The notes below the pieces were generated by a model. It did not search any database. It was not told the origin of the DNA and was given only the letters and a program-made list of their open reading frames with translations. The position numbers and the translations under genes were made by a program. A stretch of DNA of 38,963 nt from Actinomycetes bacterium (GTDB lineage: Bacteria; Actinomycetota; CALGFH01). Shown piece by piece: positions 7,979 to 16,356 of this stretch. Where the stretch lies: assembly GCA_036000965.1 (NCBI GenBank), contig DASYUT010000128.1, positions 1 through 38,963 of the forward strand, written 5' to 3'. How positions within the stretch are numbered: position 1 is the stretch's first letter; each line of letters starts with the position of its first letter.

Positions 7979-8634
7979 CCGCCCCCGCGCCCGCCCCTGG
8001 CCCGGGCGGCACCCCGCACCCTGAGCTGCACCCTGCCTCGAGGGGCACGCCGCACCCTGAGCTGCACTCCGGCCCTGGGGGCACGCCGCACACTGGCCCT
8101 GGCGGCACGCCGCACACTGGCCCTGGCGGCACGCCGCACACTGACCCTGGCGGCACGCCGCACACTGACCCTGGCGGCACGCCGCACGCTGACCCTGGCG
8201 GCACGCCGCACGCTGACCCTGGGGGCACGCCGCACCGGATCGTGAACCCGGCCGGGCTGGCCCCGCCGGTCGGCTTCGCCCACGCGCTGGTTGCCGCGCC
8301 CGGCCGCACCGTCTACCTGGGCGGCCAGGCCGCCCAGGGGCCGGACGGGTCGATCCGGGGCGTCACCATGGTCGAGCAGTTCGACGTGGCCGCCGGCAAC
8401 GTCGTGACCACCCTGGCCGCCGCCGGGGGCCGCCCCGAGCACCTGGTCACCCTGCAGATCTACGTGACCGACGCGGTCGCCTACCGGGCCGCCCTCGGCG
8501 AGCTGGGCGCGGTCTGGCGGCGCCACCTGGGCCGCCACTACCCCGCCACCGCCCTGCTCGAGGTCGCTGGACTGCTTGATCCCGCGGCGCTGGTGGAGCT
8601 GGTCGCCACGGCGGTGGTCCCGGAAGGGCCCTGA
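7975..8634 (+). CDS. RidA/YjgF-family protein with long repeat-containing N-terminus
   Basis: 219 residues from GTG 7975, which overlaps the upstream stop (GTGA). The RidA domain begins about residue 88 (IVNPAGLAPPVGFAHALVA), with YLGGQAAQGPDGSI and a C-terminal ALVELVATAVV strand. Classical RidA removes 2-aminoacrylate-type imines and uses an Arg in the motif PARSCVEV. Here the equivalent stretch is PATALLEV, so Thr replaces that Arg and ordinary imine deaminase activity is doubtful. The first ~87 residues are a Gly/Thr/Pro/His octapeptide array, far outside the usual ~130-residue length and probably disordered. Acyl-CoA dehydrogenase, hydratase and RidA trios accompany CoA-linked aromatic degradation in other bacteria, but no ligase or oxygenase is present here. 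Confidence 0.88.
   Translation: MTAPAPAPGPGGTPHPELHPASRGTPHPELHSGPGGTPHTGPGGTPHTGPGGTPHTDPGGTPHTDPGGTPHADPGGTPHADPGGTPHRIVNPAGLAPPVGFAHALVAAPGRTVYLGGQAAQGPDGSIRGVTMVEQFDVAAGNVVTTLAAAGGRPEHLVTLQIYVTDAVAYRAALGELGAVWRRHLGRHYPATALLEVAGLLDPAALVELVATAVVPEGP
8077..8235 (+). repeat. 24-bp coding minisatellite (octapeptide GGTPHTGP-type), 6.6 copies
   Basis: Six full 24-bp units start at 8077, 8101, 8125, 8149, 8173 and 8197, with a partial unit at 8221. They encode GGTPHTGP twice, GGTPHTDP twice and GGTPHADP twice, in that order. Pairs of adjacent identical variants suggest recent unit duplication. More degenerate units (GGTPHPELH) precede the array back to about 8005. It lies within the RidA-like gene. 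Confidence 0.95.
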
Positions 8635-8700
8635 CCGGCAGGACGCCTTGTGGGTGTTGGAAGCGGCCGCAGGACGCCGCCAGGGCCGCGAGGCCTCGCG

Positions 8701-9306
8701 TCACCCCCCGGTGGTCGGGGCCTGCGTGCTGGGAACGGTTGTCGTCGGGGCCGTGGCGCTGGGCGCTGTGGTGCTGGGAACGGTCCCCGCCAGCGCGGTC
8801 GTTGTGGCAACGCCAACCGGCGCCGTCGTGAGCGCCCATGCCGGCGATGGCGTGGCGGACGTGGCCGGAGCCCGGCGTGCCCGCGCAGCCGACCCGTCCG
8901 CCTGACCGACGACCACGCCCACGGACGTGCGTGCCCCGCGCTGTGAGTGGCGTCCCAGCAGGCTCGCAAGCGGCCGCCCGGCGGTCGCTTCGACCGCCGT
9001 GATCGCCGCGATCGCGATCGCGAAGGCGGCCACCGCGGCGACCGTGACCCGCTGCCACCGGATCGGCTGGTCGTGGGGCTCGGCGGCGTCGCCGTCACCG
9101 CCCGCCCTGCGGAGGAGCGTGCGTCGCATCCATCCGTGGGCGGACTCGAGCGAGTGGGTGTACCCGGTGGTGGCCACGGCCATGAAGACGCTCATGATGC
9201 CGGCGCCGGCGAGGGTCCCGCCGACCCCGAAGAACGATGCGACGACGGCCCCGGTGACCGCGGCAAGTGCGCCGGCAAGCAGTCTGGAAACGCGTAGCTC
9301 GTCCAT
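8701..9306 (-). CDS. Two-helix membrane protein with Thr/Ala/Pro-rich tail
   Basis: 201 residues from ATG 9306, with GAGGAAGG just upstream. A first hydrophobic region (LLAGALAAVTGAVVASFFGV and following Ala/Gly-rich residues) is followed by a basic loop containing GWMRRTLLRR. A second helix is VTVAAVAAFAIAIAAITAVEA, then GRPLASLLG. The remaining ~60 residues are low-complexity Thr/Ala/Pro repeats (TTAPSATAPTTTVPSTQAP), likely a flexible, possibly surface-exposed tail. Similar two-helix proteins ending in a GKPLxxLxG motif are common in actinobacteria, without known function. It is convergent with the RidA gene, with 66 bases between, and divergent from the glutaryl-CoA dehydrogenase-like gene. 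Confidence 0.7.
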   Translation of the reverse strand: MDELRVSRLLAGALAAVTGAVVASFFGVGGTLAGAGIMSVFMAVATTGYTHSLESAHGWMRRTLLRRAGGDGDAAEPHDQPIRWQRVTVAAVAAFAIAIAAITAVEATAGRPLASLLGRHSQRGARTSVGVVVGQADGSAARARRAPATSATPSPAWALTTAPVGVATTTALAGTVPSTTAPSATAPTTTVPSTQAPTTGG

Positions 9307-9762
9307 GCCTTCCTCGACGATCGGGTGGGGACGGCGGCGTTGCCGCGTTTGCGCCCGGAGCGGGCCAGGACAAGGTCCAACCACAGCCTCGCGGGACCCT
9401 CACCCTAGCGATCAACTGCTCGCTCGCGCTAGGCGCCCGAGGCCCGGAGGGCAACTACACGTGCTGGGTGCCGCGGCCCATCACCGTGAGCGGCGCCCAG
9501 CGGATCCCAGAAAGTGAGCTCAAGAACGGCACCACCCGTTCGCGGTCTCCACCACAGGGCCGGTGACCCCGGTCCCCGGCGTTCCGGGTTGCGGTGGCGT
9601 TCCAGTCGCGGCGTACCTGGTCGAGCACGGTCAGCCAGCGGCATCGACACCCCTTCCCTTGCGCAACACGCTGGTAGCGTCAAGCGGCCCGGCCCAACGT
9701 AGGTACGGCGGCGCCTGTGGAATACTCGGGAACGGACCGGCCCCGCGTGACAGGACTGCACC
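9307..9762. other. 456-base intergenic region, no gene supported
   Basis: It separates the divergent membrane-protein and glutaryl-CoA dehydrogenase genes. Short frames are present on both strands but have no recognisable domain and no convincing ribosome sites. It must hold both promoters; I could not pick clear -35/-10 pairs. Nothing else was identified. Confidence 0.6.
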
Positions 9763-10935
9763 ATGACGGACATGGCGGCGACCGCCCTTGACTTCCTCGA
9801 GATCGACCGCGAGCTGTCGGAAGAGGAGCGGCTGATCCGGGACACCACCCGGCGCTTCGTCGAGCAGCAGGTCCTGCCCGAGATCGCCGCCTGGTTCGAG
9901 CACGGCGAGTTCCCCCTCGAGGTGGTCAAGGAGCTGGGCGCCCTCGGGCTGCTCGGCATGCACCTCGAGGGGTACGGCTGCGCCGGGACCAACGCGGTCA
10001 GCTACGGCCTGGCCTGCCTGGAACTCGAGGCGGGCGACTCGGGGTTCCGCAGCTTCGTGTCGGTGCAGGGGTCGCTGGCCATGTTCCCGATCTGGAAGTA
10101 CGGCTCCGACGAGCAGAAGCGGGAGTGGCTGCCGCGGATGGCGGCCGGCGACGCGGTCGGCTGCTTCGGCCTGACCGAGCCCGACTTCGGCTCCGACCCG
10201 GCCGGCATGCGCACCAGCGCGCGCCGGGAGGGGTCGGACTGGGTGCTGAACGGCACCAAGATGTGGATCACCAACGGCGGCATCGCCGACGTCGCGGTGG
10301 TCTGGGCCCGGACCGGCGAGGGCGTGCGCGGCTTCCTCGTGCCCCGGGGCGCGCCCGGGTTCTCGACCCGCAACATCGAGCGCAAGCTGTCGCTGCGCGC
10401 CTCGGTCACCTCCGAGCTGGTCCTGGACGACTGCCGCCTGCCCGGCGACGCGGTCCTGCCCGGCGTCACCGGCATGCGCGGCCCGCTCTCGTGCCTGAAC
10501 GAGGCCCGCTTCGGCATCGTGTGGGGCGCGATGGGCGCGGCCCGGGCGTGCTTCGCGTCCGCGCTGGAGTACGCCGGGACCCGGGTGCAGTTCGGCCGCC
10601 CGATCGCGGCCTTCCAGCTCACCCAGCAGAAGCTCGTCGACATGCTGGTCGAGCTGAACAAGGGCATGCTGCTCGCCCTGCACCTGGGGCGGGCCAAGGA
10701 CGCCGGCACCCTCACCTCGCAGCAGGTCAGCCTGGGCAAGCTGAACAACGTCCGGGAGGCGCTCGAGATCGCCCGGAGCGCCCGGACGATCCTGGGCGCC
10801 AACGGCGTGACCCTTGAGTACCCGGTGATCCGGCACGCCAACAACCTCGAGTCGGTCCTCACCTACGAGGGCACCAGCGAGATCCACACGCTCGTGCTCG
10901 GTCAGGCCATCACCGGCACCGCCGCCTTCGGCTAG
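9763..10935 (+). CDS. Glutaryl-CoA dehydrogenase-like acyl-CoA dehydrogenase
   Basis: 390 residues. The match to glutaryl-CoA dehydrogenase extends over the whole protein: GYGCAGTNAVSYGLACLELE, then DSGFRSFVSVQGSLAMFPI, GCFGLTEPDFGSDPAGM, LNGTKMWITN, ERKLSLRASVTSEL, GCLN-type SCLNEARFGIVWGAMGAA, and VIRHANNLESVLTYEGTSEIH. Arg 96 (DSGFRS) sits where the family binds the distal carboxylate, and Glu 369 is the catalytic-base position. The expected reaction is oxidative decarboxylation of glutaryl-CoA to crotonyl-CoA. The start is ATG 9763 with AGGA at 9752-9755. Its TAG stop coincides with the insertion site of a MITE-like element. Isolated from the other acyl-CoA genes by a minus-strand membrane gene. 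Confidence 0.9.
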   Translation: MTDMAATALDFLEIDRELSEEERLIRDTTRRFVEQQVLPEIAAWFEHGEFPLEVVKELGALGLLGMHLEGYGCAGTNAVSYGLACLELEAGDSGFRSFVSVQGSLAMFPIWKYGSDEQKREWLPRMAAGDAVGCFGLTEPDFGSDPAGMRTSARREGSDWVLNGTKMWITNGGIADVAVVWARTGEGVRGFLVPRGAPGFSTRNIERKLSLRASVTSELVLDDCRLPGDAVLPGVTGMRGPLSCLNEARFGIVWGAMGAARACFASALEYAGTRVQFGRPIAAFQLTQQKLVDMLVELNKGMLLALHLGRAKDAGTLTSQQVSLGKLNNVREALEIARSARTILGANGVTLEYPVIRHANNLESVLTYEGTSEIHTLVLGQAITGTAAFG

Positions 10936-11039
10936 TGTCCCGGATCGTTGATTCGTTGCTGTTCTCAGGCGACTCCTGGTCCTCCGACCAGGAGGTTCAC
11001 GGCCACGAAGATGGAGCGAATCAGTAGCTCGGGACACTA
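10933..11039. mobile_element. MITE-like element with TA target duplication inside CTAG
   Basis: The interval begins TAGTGTCCCG and ends CGGGACACTA. Inverted ends continue imperfectly to about 23 bases, including TGATTCG against CGAATCA. Each end lies in a CTAG tetramer (C at 10932, G at 11040). A TA duplication within CTAG is the known insertion pattern of IS630-family transposases. The inner element is 103 bp with no coding capacity, so it would need a transposase in trans. Insertion at the TA of the upstream gene's TAG stop recreated the stop codon. Confidence 0.75.
10973..10994. terminator. Perfect 9-bp hairpin inside the MITE-like element
   Basis: CTCCTGGTC and GACCAGGAG pair perfectly around a four-base loop, 37 bases after the dehydrogenase stop. 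There is no T-tract. It may end transcription, as hairpins of mobile elements often do, or be part of the element's own fold. Confidence 0.5.
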
Positions 11040-11062
11040 GGCGGCCGGGCCAGCAGTCGCTC

Positions 11063-11123
11063 CCCGCCGTCCGGTCGCCTCGCCGGGAGGAGCTCCCGCC
11101 GTCCGGTCGCCTCGCCGGGAGGA
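11063..11123. repeat. 29-bp direct repeat, two copies
   Basis: Copies at 11063-11091 and 11095-11123 are identical (CCCGCCGTCCGGTCGCCTCG then CCGGGAGGA), with a period of 32. They lie just right of the MITE-like element, about 260 bases before the secreted dehydrogenase gene. No gene is seen between 11040 and 11384. Confidence 0.9.
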
Positions 11124-11384
11124 ATTGATCGACAGGATCAAGGATTTCGACCGGCTAATTCCGGCGGTGCGGGAGTCGGGCTGACACGGAATCGTACGGT
11201 TGACGTCCCGCGTGGCCGGATCGGATACTGCGAACCGCACGTGTGCGCGAAGCAGGCAGTGCGGACACCCGTCTGCTCGCGCATGGGGGGGATTCCTTGT
11301 GGTCGCGCGCGGTGATCCGCAGCCCGAATTGCGCGCGACCGTCGCTCGCCGGTCAGCCGCGAATCCACGAGGGGAGTCCCACCC

Positions 11385-14300
11385 ATGCGGCCGATGCTTC
11401 ATGCAGGACACCGACGACCCAGGGCGGGGGCCGCCGTCTCCGCTCTGGCGGTCCTGACGCTGCTGTTCGTCCTGCTCACTCCGCTCGCGGCCGGGGCAGC
11501 GCCCACCCTGCCTGACGGGTTCAGCGACGAGGTCGCCTTCACCGGCCTGACCAACCCGGTCAACGTCGAGTTCGCCAGCGGCAAGGTCTACGTCGCGGAG
11601 AAGGGCGGCGAGATCAAGGTCTTCGACGGCCTCACCGACACCACCCCGGACACCCTCGGCACCGGCCTGGAACCCCAGGTCCACAACTTCTGGGACCGGG
11701 GCATGCTCGGCATGGCCGTCGACCCGCAGTTCCCGGCCCGGCCCTACATCTACGTCCTCTACACCTACGACCACATCCTCGGCGACCCCAACCCGGCGCC
11801 CAGGTGGGGCGACCAGTGCCCCAACCCGCCGGGCGCCACCGACCAGGGCTGCGTCGTGAGCGGGAGGCTGACCCGCCTGACCGTGGACGCGACCGGCAAG
11901 GCCATGGTCCCGGGTAGCACCAGGGTGCTCATCGAGGACTGGTGCCAGCAGTTCCCGAGCCACTCCGTCGGCGACCTCGCCTTCGGCCCTGACGGCGCCC
12001 TCTACGTCAGCGGCGGCGAGGGCGCCAGCTTCAACTACGCCGACCACGGCCAGACCGGCAACGCCTGCGGTGACCCCATGGGCGACCCGGGCATCGCCGA
12101 CGACGAGGGTGGCGCGCTCCGCTCCCAGGACACTCGCACCACCGGCGACCCGGTCACCCTGGACGGCACGGTCATCCGCATCGACCCAGCCACGCTGGCC
12201 GACCTGCCGGCCGGCACCCCGGCGCTGACCGACAACGCCAGCCGCATCGTCGCCAACGGCATGCGCAACCCGTTCCGGTTCGCGGTCCGGCCCGGCAGCG
12301 ACGAGGTCTGGGTCGGCGACGTGGGCTGGAGCACCTGGGAAGAGGTCAACCGCATCCAGCCCGGCGCCCCGGTCGAGAACTTCGGCTGGCCCTGCTACGA
12401 AGGCAACGCCGTCCAGTACATCGGCTTCAACATCTGCGCCAACCTTGGCGCCGGCGCCGTGACCGGGCCCGTGTACACCTACCGGCACGGCGCCGACATG
12501 ACGGTCAATACCGGGCCCGGCGGCGTGCCGGCTGGCAGGTGCAACGGCGGCGGGTCGGCCATCGCCGGGCTTGCCTTCGGCGACCCCACCGGCACCTACC
12601 CGGACCGCTACGACGGCGCGCTGTTCTTCGCCGACCACACCCGCGGCTGCATCGCGGCCATGCTGAAGGGCGGCAACGGCCTGCCCGACCCGGCCACGAC
12701 CGAGCTGTTCGCCTCCGGCGCGAGCGGGATCGTCGACGTCAAGCTCGGCCCGGACAAGAACCTGTACTGGGCCGACCTGTTCGGCGGGATCCACCGCATC
12801 AGCTTCACGACGGGCAACCAGCAGCCGGTCGCGGCCATCACCGCCAACCCGACCAGCGGGCCGGCCCCGCTCACGGTGAGCTTCAGCGGCACCGGGTCGA
12901 GCGACCCCGACCCGGGCGACACCCTCACCTACTCCTGGGACCTGAACGGCGACGGGGCCTTTGGCGACTCGACCAGCCCCACGCCGACGTTCACCTACAC
13001 GGCGGTCGGCGCCTACACCGTGAGGCTGCGGGTGACCGACAACCACGGCCTGGCCAGCGATCCGGCCACGGCGACGATCACCGCGGGCAACTCCCCGCCG
13101 GTCGCCACCATCGACAGCCCGGCCGCGACCCTCACGTGGAAGGTCGGCGACCAGATCAACTTCTCCGGGCACGCCACCGACCCGCAGGACGGCAACCTGC
13201 CAGCCGCCAAGCTGAGCTGGTCGCTGCTGCTGCACCACTGCTTCACGCCCACCGACTGCCACACCCACCTGATCCAGGACTTCCCCGAGGTCGCCAGCGG
13301 CTCGTTCTCCGCGCCCGACCACGAGTACCCGTCCTGGCTGGAGCTGAAGCTCACCGCAACCGACTCCGGCGGGCTGACCGACACCAAGAGCGTGCGCGTC
13401 GACCCGCAGACGGTCGACCTCACCTTCAAGTCGAGCCCGACCGGCCTGAAGCTCAAGGTGGGCGCGACCGAGAGCACCGCCGAGTTCACCCGCACGGTGA
13501 TCGTCGGCTCGCGCAACACGATCAACGCGCTGACCCCCCAGACCCTCAGCGGCGCCAGCTACGAGTTCACCTCCTGGTCCGACGGGGGCCCAGCCCAGCA
13601 TGAGATCACCGCGCCGGCCACCCCGGCGACCTACACCGCCACCTACACGGCCGTCCCGGCCAGCTGCCCGACCGGGCAGTGGAAGGCGGTCTACTTCGCC
13701 AACCAGACCCTCACCGGCCCCTCTACCACCGAGCGCTGCGAGGCCGACATCAACTACGACTGGGGCACCGGGAGCCCGCCAGGCACCGGCGTGGGCCCCG
13801 ACAACTTCTCGGTCCGCTGGGTGAAGTCCCAGATGTTCACGGCCGGCGCCTACACGTTCACCGCCACCGCCGACGACGGGGTGCGGGTCTACCTCGACGG
13901 CGCGCTCGTGATCGACCGGTGGAAGGACCAGGCGCCCACCACCTACAAGGTCACCAGGGCGGTCGCCGCCGGCGCCCACGAGCTCAAGGTCGAGTACTAC
14001 GAGCACGGCGGGGGGGCGGTGGCCAGGTTCAGCGTCGCCGCGGGCTGCCCGACCGGGCAGTACCAGGCCAGCTACTTCGCGAACAAGACGCTCACCGCGC
14101 CCGCGGCCACGGTCCGCTGCGAGACCGCCATCAACAACGACTGGGGCTCGGGCAGCCCGCCAGGCACCGGCGTGGGCCCCGACAACTTCTCGGTCCGCTG
14201 GGTCGGGACGAGGACGTTCACGGCCGGCACCTACACGTTCACCGCCACCGGTGACGACGGCGTGCGCGTCTGGGTCGACGGCGTCCTGCTCATCGACCAG

Positions 14301-14810
14301 TGGAAGGACCAGGCCGCCACGAGCTACAGGGCCAGCAGGACGCTCGCCGCCGGCGCCCACCAGCTCAAGATGGAGTACTACGAGCACGGCGGGTACGCGG
14401 TGGCCAAGCTCGGCGTCGCCCTCACGTCCTGCCCGCTCGGGCAGTACCTGGCCAGCTACTACCCCAACTCGACCCTGGCCGGCTCGGCCACCACCGTCCG
14501 CTGCGAGACCGCCATCAACAACAACTGGGGCTCGGGCAGCCCGCCGGGCACCGGCGTGGGCCCCGACCGCTTCTCGGTCCGCTGGGTCGGCACCAGGAGC
14601 TTCGCGGCCGGCACCTCCACCTTCACGGTCACCGCTGACGACGGCGTCCGCCTGTACGTCGACGGCGTGCTGATCATCGACCGGTGGAAGGACCAGGCGC
14701 CCACCACCTACACGGCCACCCGGACCATGACCGCCGGGAACCACCAGGTGAGGATGGAGTACTACGAGAACGCCGGAGGCGCGGTGGCACGGCTCACCAT
14801 CACCCCGTAG
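11385..14810 (+). CDS. Secreted PQQ-type sugar dehydrogenase (GSDH fold) with PKD and three PA14 domains
   Basis: 1141 residues. A signal peptide is clear: Arg-rich start, AVSALAVLTLLFVLLTPLA, then AGA-A near residue 39. Residues ~40-475 form a glucose/sorbosone dehydrogenase-type propeller (NPVNVEFASGKVYVAEKGG; SHSVGDLAFGPDGALYVSGGE, whose His is the usual PQQ-site base; GMRNPFRFAV; GDVGWSTWEEVN). A PKD domain follows at ~477-565, then two less clear Ig-like segments to ~755. Three PA14-like modules start at residues 761, 888 and 1016, each beginning with CPxGQ and ending EYYEHGG-like. The PA14 modules should bind sugars or polysaccharide, placing an extracellular sugar oxidase on a substrate surface. 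The sugar is unknown and PQQ is assumed from the family. GGGGAG at 11371-11376 supports the ATG. Confidence 0.9.
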   Translation: MRPMLHAGHRRPRAGAAVSALAVLTLLFVLLTPLAAGAAPTLPDGFSDEVAFTGLTNPVNVEFASGKVYVAEKGGEIKVFDGLTDTTPDTLGTGLEPQVHNFWDRGMLGMAVDPQFPARPYIYVLYTYDHILGDPNPAPRWGDQCPNPPGATDQGCVVSGRLTRLTVDATGKAMVPGSTRVLIEDWCQQFPSHSVGDLAFGPDGALYVSGGEGASFNYADHGQTGNACGDPMGDPGIADDEGGALRSQDTRTTGDPVTLDGTVIRIDPATLADLPAGTPALTDNASRIVANGMRNPFRFAVRPGSDEVWVGDVGWSTWEEVNRIQPGAPVENFGWPCYEGNAVQYIGFNICANLGAGAVTGPVYTYRHGADMTVNTGPGGVPAGRCNGGGSAIAGLAFGDPTGTYPDRYDGALFFADHTRGCIAAMLKGGNGLPDPATTELFASGASGIVDVKLGPDKNLYWADLFGGIHRISFTTGNQQPVAAITANPTSGPAPLTVSFSGTGSSDPDPGDTLTYSWDLNGDGAFGDSTSPTPTFTYTAVGAYTVRLRVTDNHGLASDPATATITAGNSPPVATIDSPAATLTWKVGDQINFSGHATDPQDGNLPAAKLSWSLLLHHCFTPTDCHTHLIQDFPEVASGSFSAPDHEYPSWLELKLTATDSGGLTDTKSVRVDPQTVDLTFKSSPTGLKLKVGATESTAEFTRTVIVGSRNTINALTPQTLSGASYEFTSWSDGGPAQHEITAPATPATYTATYTAVPASCPTGQWKAVYFANQTLTGPSTTERCEADINYDWGTGSPPGTGVGPDNFSVRWVKSQMFTAGAYTFTATADDGVRVYLDGALVIDRWKDQAPTTYKVTRAVAAGAHELKVEYYEHGGGAVARFSVAAGCPTGQYQASYFANKTLTAPAATVRCETAINNDWGSGSPPGTGVGPDNFSVRWVGTRTFTAGTYTFTATGDDGVRVWVDGVLLIDQWKDQAATSYRASRTLAAGAHQLKMEYYEHGGYAVAKLGVALTSCPLGQYLASYYPNSTLAGSATTVRCETAINNNWGSGSPPGTGVGPDRFSVRWVGTRSFAAGTSTFTVTADDGVRLYVDGVLIIDRWKDQAPTTYTATRTMTAGNHQVRMEYYENAGGAVARLTITP
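13665..14807 (+). repeat. Three tandem PA14-coding units of about 380 bp
   Basis: Units begin at 13665, 14046 and 14430. Long stretches are nearly identical, for example the codons for SPPGTGVGPD in all three and the GGCACCGGCGTGGGCCCCGA core. High nucleotide identity points to recent internal duplication or gene conversion. Confidence 0.9.
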
Positions 14811-14825
14811 GCGAGCGACGCAAGT

Positions 14826-14853
14826 GGCCGGGCACCGGCGTCGGCGCCCGGCC
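14826..14853. terminator. Hairpin between convergent genes
   Basis: GGCCGGGC and GCCCGGCC form a perfect 8-bp stem around a 12-base loop that can itself pair partly. It sits 16 bases after the sugar dehydrogenase stop, before the convergent cyclase gene. No T-tract, as is usual in such genomes. Confidence 0.6.
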
Positions 14854-14925
14854 CTCGCCGTGCGGGGTCGGGCGCGCGGCCCTTTGCCGTGGCGGGCCGG
14901 GCGGTCGGGCCTTCGCCGTGGGGGG

Positions 14926-15705
14926 TCAGGCGGCGGTCGGGACCAGGGCGAGCACCCGGCAGGGGCTGCCCGAGCCGCCCACGATCTTCAGGGGCGCGGC
15001 GATGACCACCGCGCCGGTCACCGGCAGCCGGGCCAGGTTGGCGAGTTGGGTGAGCCCGTACTTGCCCGCCCCGAGCAGGAAGCTGTGGCACGGGAAGGGC
15101 GGGTCGAAGCTGTGCGCGGCGCCCGCGTCGGTGCCGACCGTCTCCACCCCGAGCCCGAGGATGGGCCGCTCCTCGGCCAGCCAGCGGGCGCAGTCGGCCG
15201 CGATCCCAGGGGTGTGCGGCCCGCGCTCGTCGGCGTTGAGGAACGCCGCCTCGTCGTGGGCGCGGGCGTCCCAGCCGGTGCGGTACAGCAGCCAGCCGCC
15301 CGCCGGCAGCGGGCCGTGCTCGGCCTCGAACGCCTCCACCTGGTCGATGGTGAGCAGGTGGTCGGGGTCCTTGGCCGCCTCAGCCGACTTGTCGATCACC
15401 ACCGCCGGGCCGACCAGCCGGCCGGCCGGGACCTGGGCGACGTCGTCGCCGTCGCGCGCGGTGACCCAGTGGACCGGCGCGTCGAAGTGGGTGCCGGTGT
15501 GCTCCCCGCCCTCGAACGCGTTCCAGTACCAGGCCGGTCCGCGCTCGTCGTAGCGGCTCAGCTCCCGGAGCCGGAACGCCGGGGTGTTGGCGAACGGCTC
15601 GGGCAGGCGCAGCAGCGGCGTCGCCTCCGACAGCGGCTGGGTCAGGTCGACGACCTCGACCTGACCGGAGGCGAGTGCGCGGGCGAGATCGGCGAGCACG
15701 GTCAT
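14926..15705 (-). CDS. Cyclase-family (kynurenine formamidase-like) metal-dependent hydrolase
   Basis: 259 residues. The family metal site HTGTHFDAPVHW lies near residue 69, preceded by VDLTQPLSEATP, the usual N-terminal block. Members hydrolyse amides, lactones or cyclic products (kynurenine formamidase, isatin hydrolase and others); the family alone does not fix the substrate. Later blocks GWLLYRTGWDARAH and GLGVETVGTDAG also fit. GGAGG lies about nine bases upstream of ATG 15705. It is downstream of both subunits of a TPP decarboxylase on the same strand (75-base gap), so the three probably form one transcript and act on one pathway. Confidence 0.85.
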   Translation of the reverse strand: MTVLADLARALASGQVEVVDLTQPLSEATPLLRLPEPFANTPAFRLRELSRYDERGPAWYWNAFEGGEHTGTHFDAPVHWVTARDGDDVAQVPAGRLVGPAVVIDKSAEAAKDPDHLLTIDQVEAFEAEHGPLPAGGWLLYRTGWDARAHDEAAFLNADERGPHTPGIAADCARWLAEERPILGLGVETVGTDAGAAHSFDPPFPCHSFLLGAGKYGLTQLANLARLPVTGAVVIAAPLKIVGGSGSPCRVLALVPTAA

Positions 15706-15727
15706 GGTGGCGGACCTCCGGGTCGGG

Positions 15728-15761
15728 CGGGCAAGGCGCGGGCGGGCAAGGCGCGGGCGGG
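15728..15761. repeat. 15-bp tandem repeat between decarboxylase and cyclase genes
   Basis: Two exact copies of CGGGCAAGGCGCGGG (15728-15742, 15743-15757) plus four bases. A second, 17-base imperfect pair containing GGTCAGYCGGGGGC follows at about 15762-15795. They fill most of the intercistronic gap. Confidence 0.8.
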
Positions 15762-15780
15762 GGTCAGCCGGGGGCAGGGG

Positions 15781-16356
15781 TCAGTCGGGGGCGGGGGCTG
15801 GGCGCAGGGCGCGCTGGAACTCGAAGCGGTTCTCGAGCAGGTGGAGGTCCATGTGGAAGCTGGCCGGACCGACCGCCTCGACCTTGGCCACGACGCAGGT
15901 CAGCTCGGGCGCGTCGATCGCGGCGGTGGCGGCGGCGGTGAACTCGTCCAGGCCGGTGACGGTGCGGGCGCTGCCGATACCGGCGGCCCGGGCGATGCCG
16001 GCCAGGTCCGAGCCGGTCGAGGTGGCGGTCGGGAACCCGCCCACCGACAGCAGGCTCTCGTTGTCGAACACCAGGTGGGTGAGGTTGGGCGGCGCGTAGC
16101 GGGCCAGGGTGGTGAGGCCGCCGAGGTTCATGAGCACCGACCCGTCCCCGTCGATCACCACCACCCGGCGGTCGGGCTGGGCGAGCGCCACCCCCAGCCC
16201 CACCGAGGAGGCCAGCCCCATCGCGTGCTCGAGGTAGAAGAAGTTGGCACGGTGCCCGAGCGAGTAGAGCTCGACCGCGACCGCGCCCATGATCGTGACG
16301 ACCGCGCACTCGGCCAGCCGGTCGTACACGGCGGCCAGGCAGTCGATCCGCTTCAC
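15781..16356 (-). CDS. TPP-dependent decarboxylase, beta-like (TPP-binding) subunit
   Basis: 191 residues matching the C-terminal TPP-binding half of acetolactate-synthase-like enzymes and the separate beta subunit of ComE type. The TPP motif is clear: DGDGSVLMNLGGL followed about 25 residues later by FDNES. The start (ATG 16356) lies 82 bases after the alpha-like subunit. Two-gene enzymes of this kind include sulfopyruvate and phosphonopyruvate decarboxylases. Nothing in the window makes coenzyme M or phosphonates, so the 2-oxo acid substrate is open. The partner subunit supplies the catalytic Glu, and the active enzyme should be a heteromer. Confidence 0.85.
   Translation of the reverse strand: MKRIDCLAAVYDRLAECAVVTIMGAVAVELYSLGHRANFFYLEHAMGLASSVGLGVALAQPDRRVVVIDGDGSVLMNLGGLTTLARYAPPNLTHLVFDNESLLSVGGFPTATSTGSDLAGIARAAGIGSARTVTGLDEFTAAATAAIDAPELTCVVAKVEAVGPASFHMDLHLLENRFEFQRALRPAPAPD

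Noticed and set aside
8077-8235. CRISPR-like regular repeats
   Set aside because: The 24-bp units are directly tandem without spacers and are in frame in the RidA-like gene.
9429-9992. 187-codon minus-strand frame over the glutaryl-CoA dehydrogenase start
   Set aside because: Overlaps the conserved N-terminus of that gene, has no recognisable domain and no ribosome site support.
11037-14744. 1235-codon minus-strand frame
   Set aside because: Antisense to the secreted sugar dehydrogenase; its Val/Gly/Asp-rich repeats simply mirror the PA14 and PKD coding repeats.
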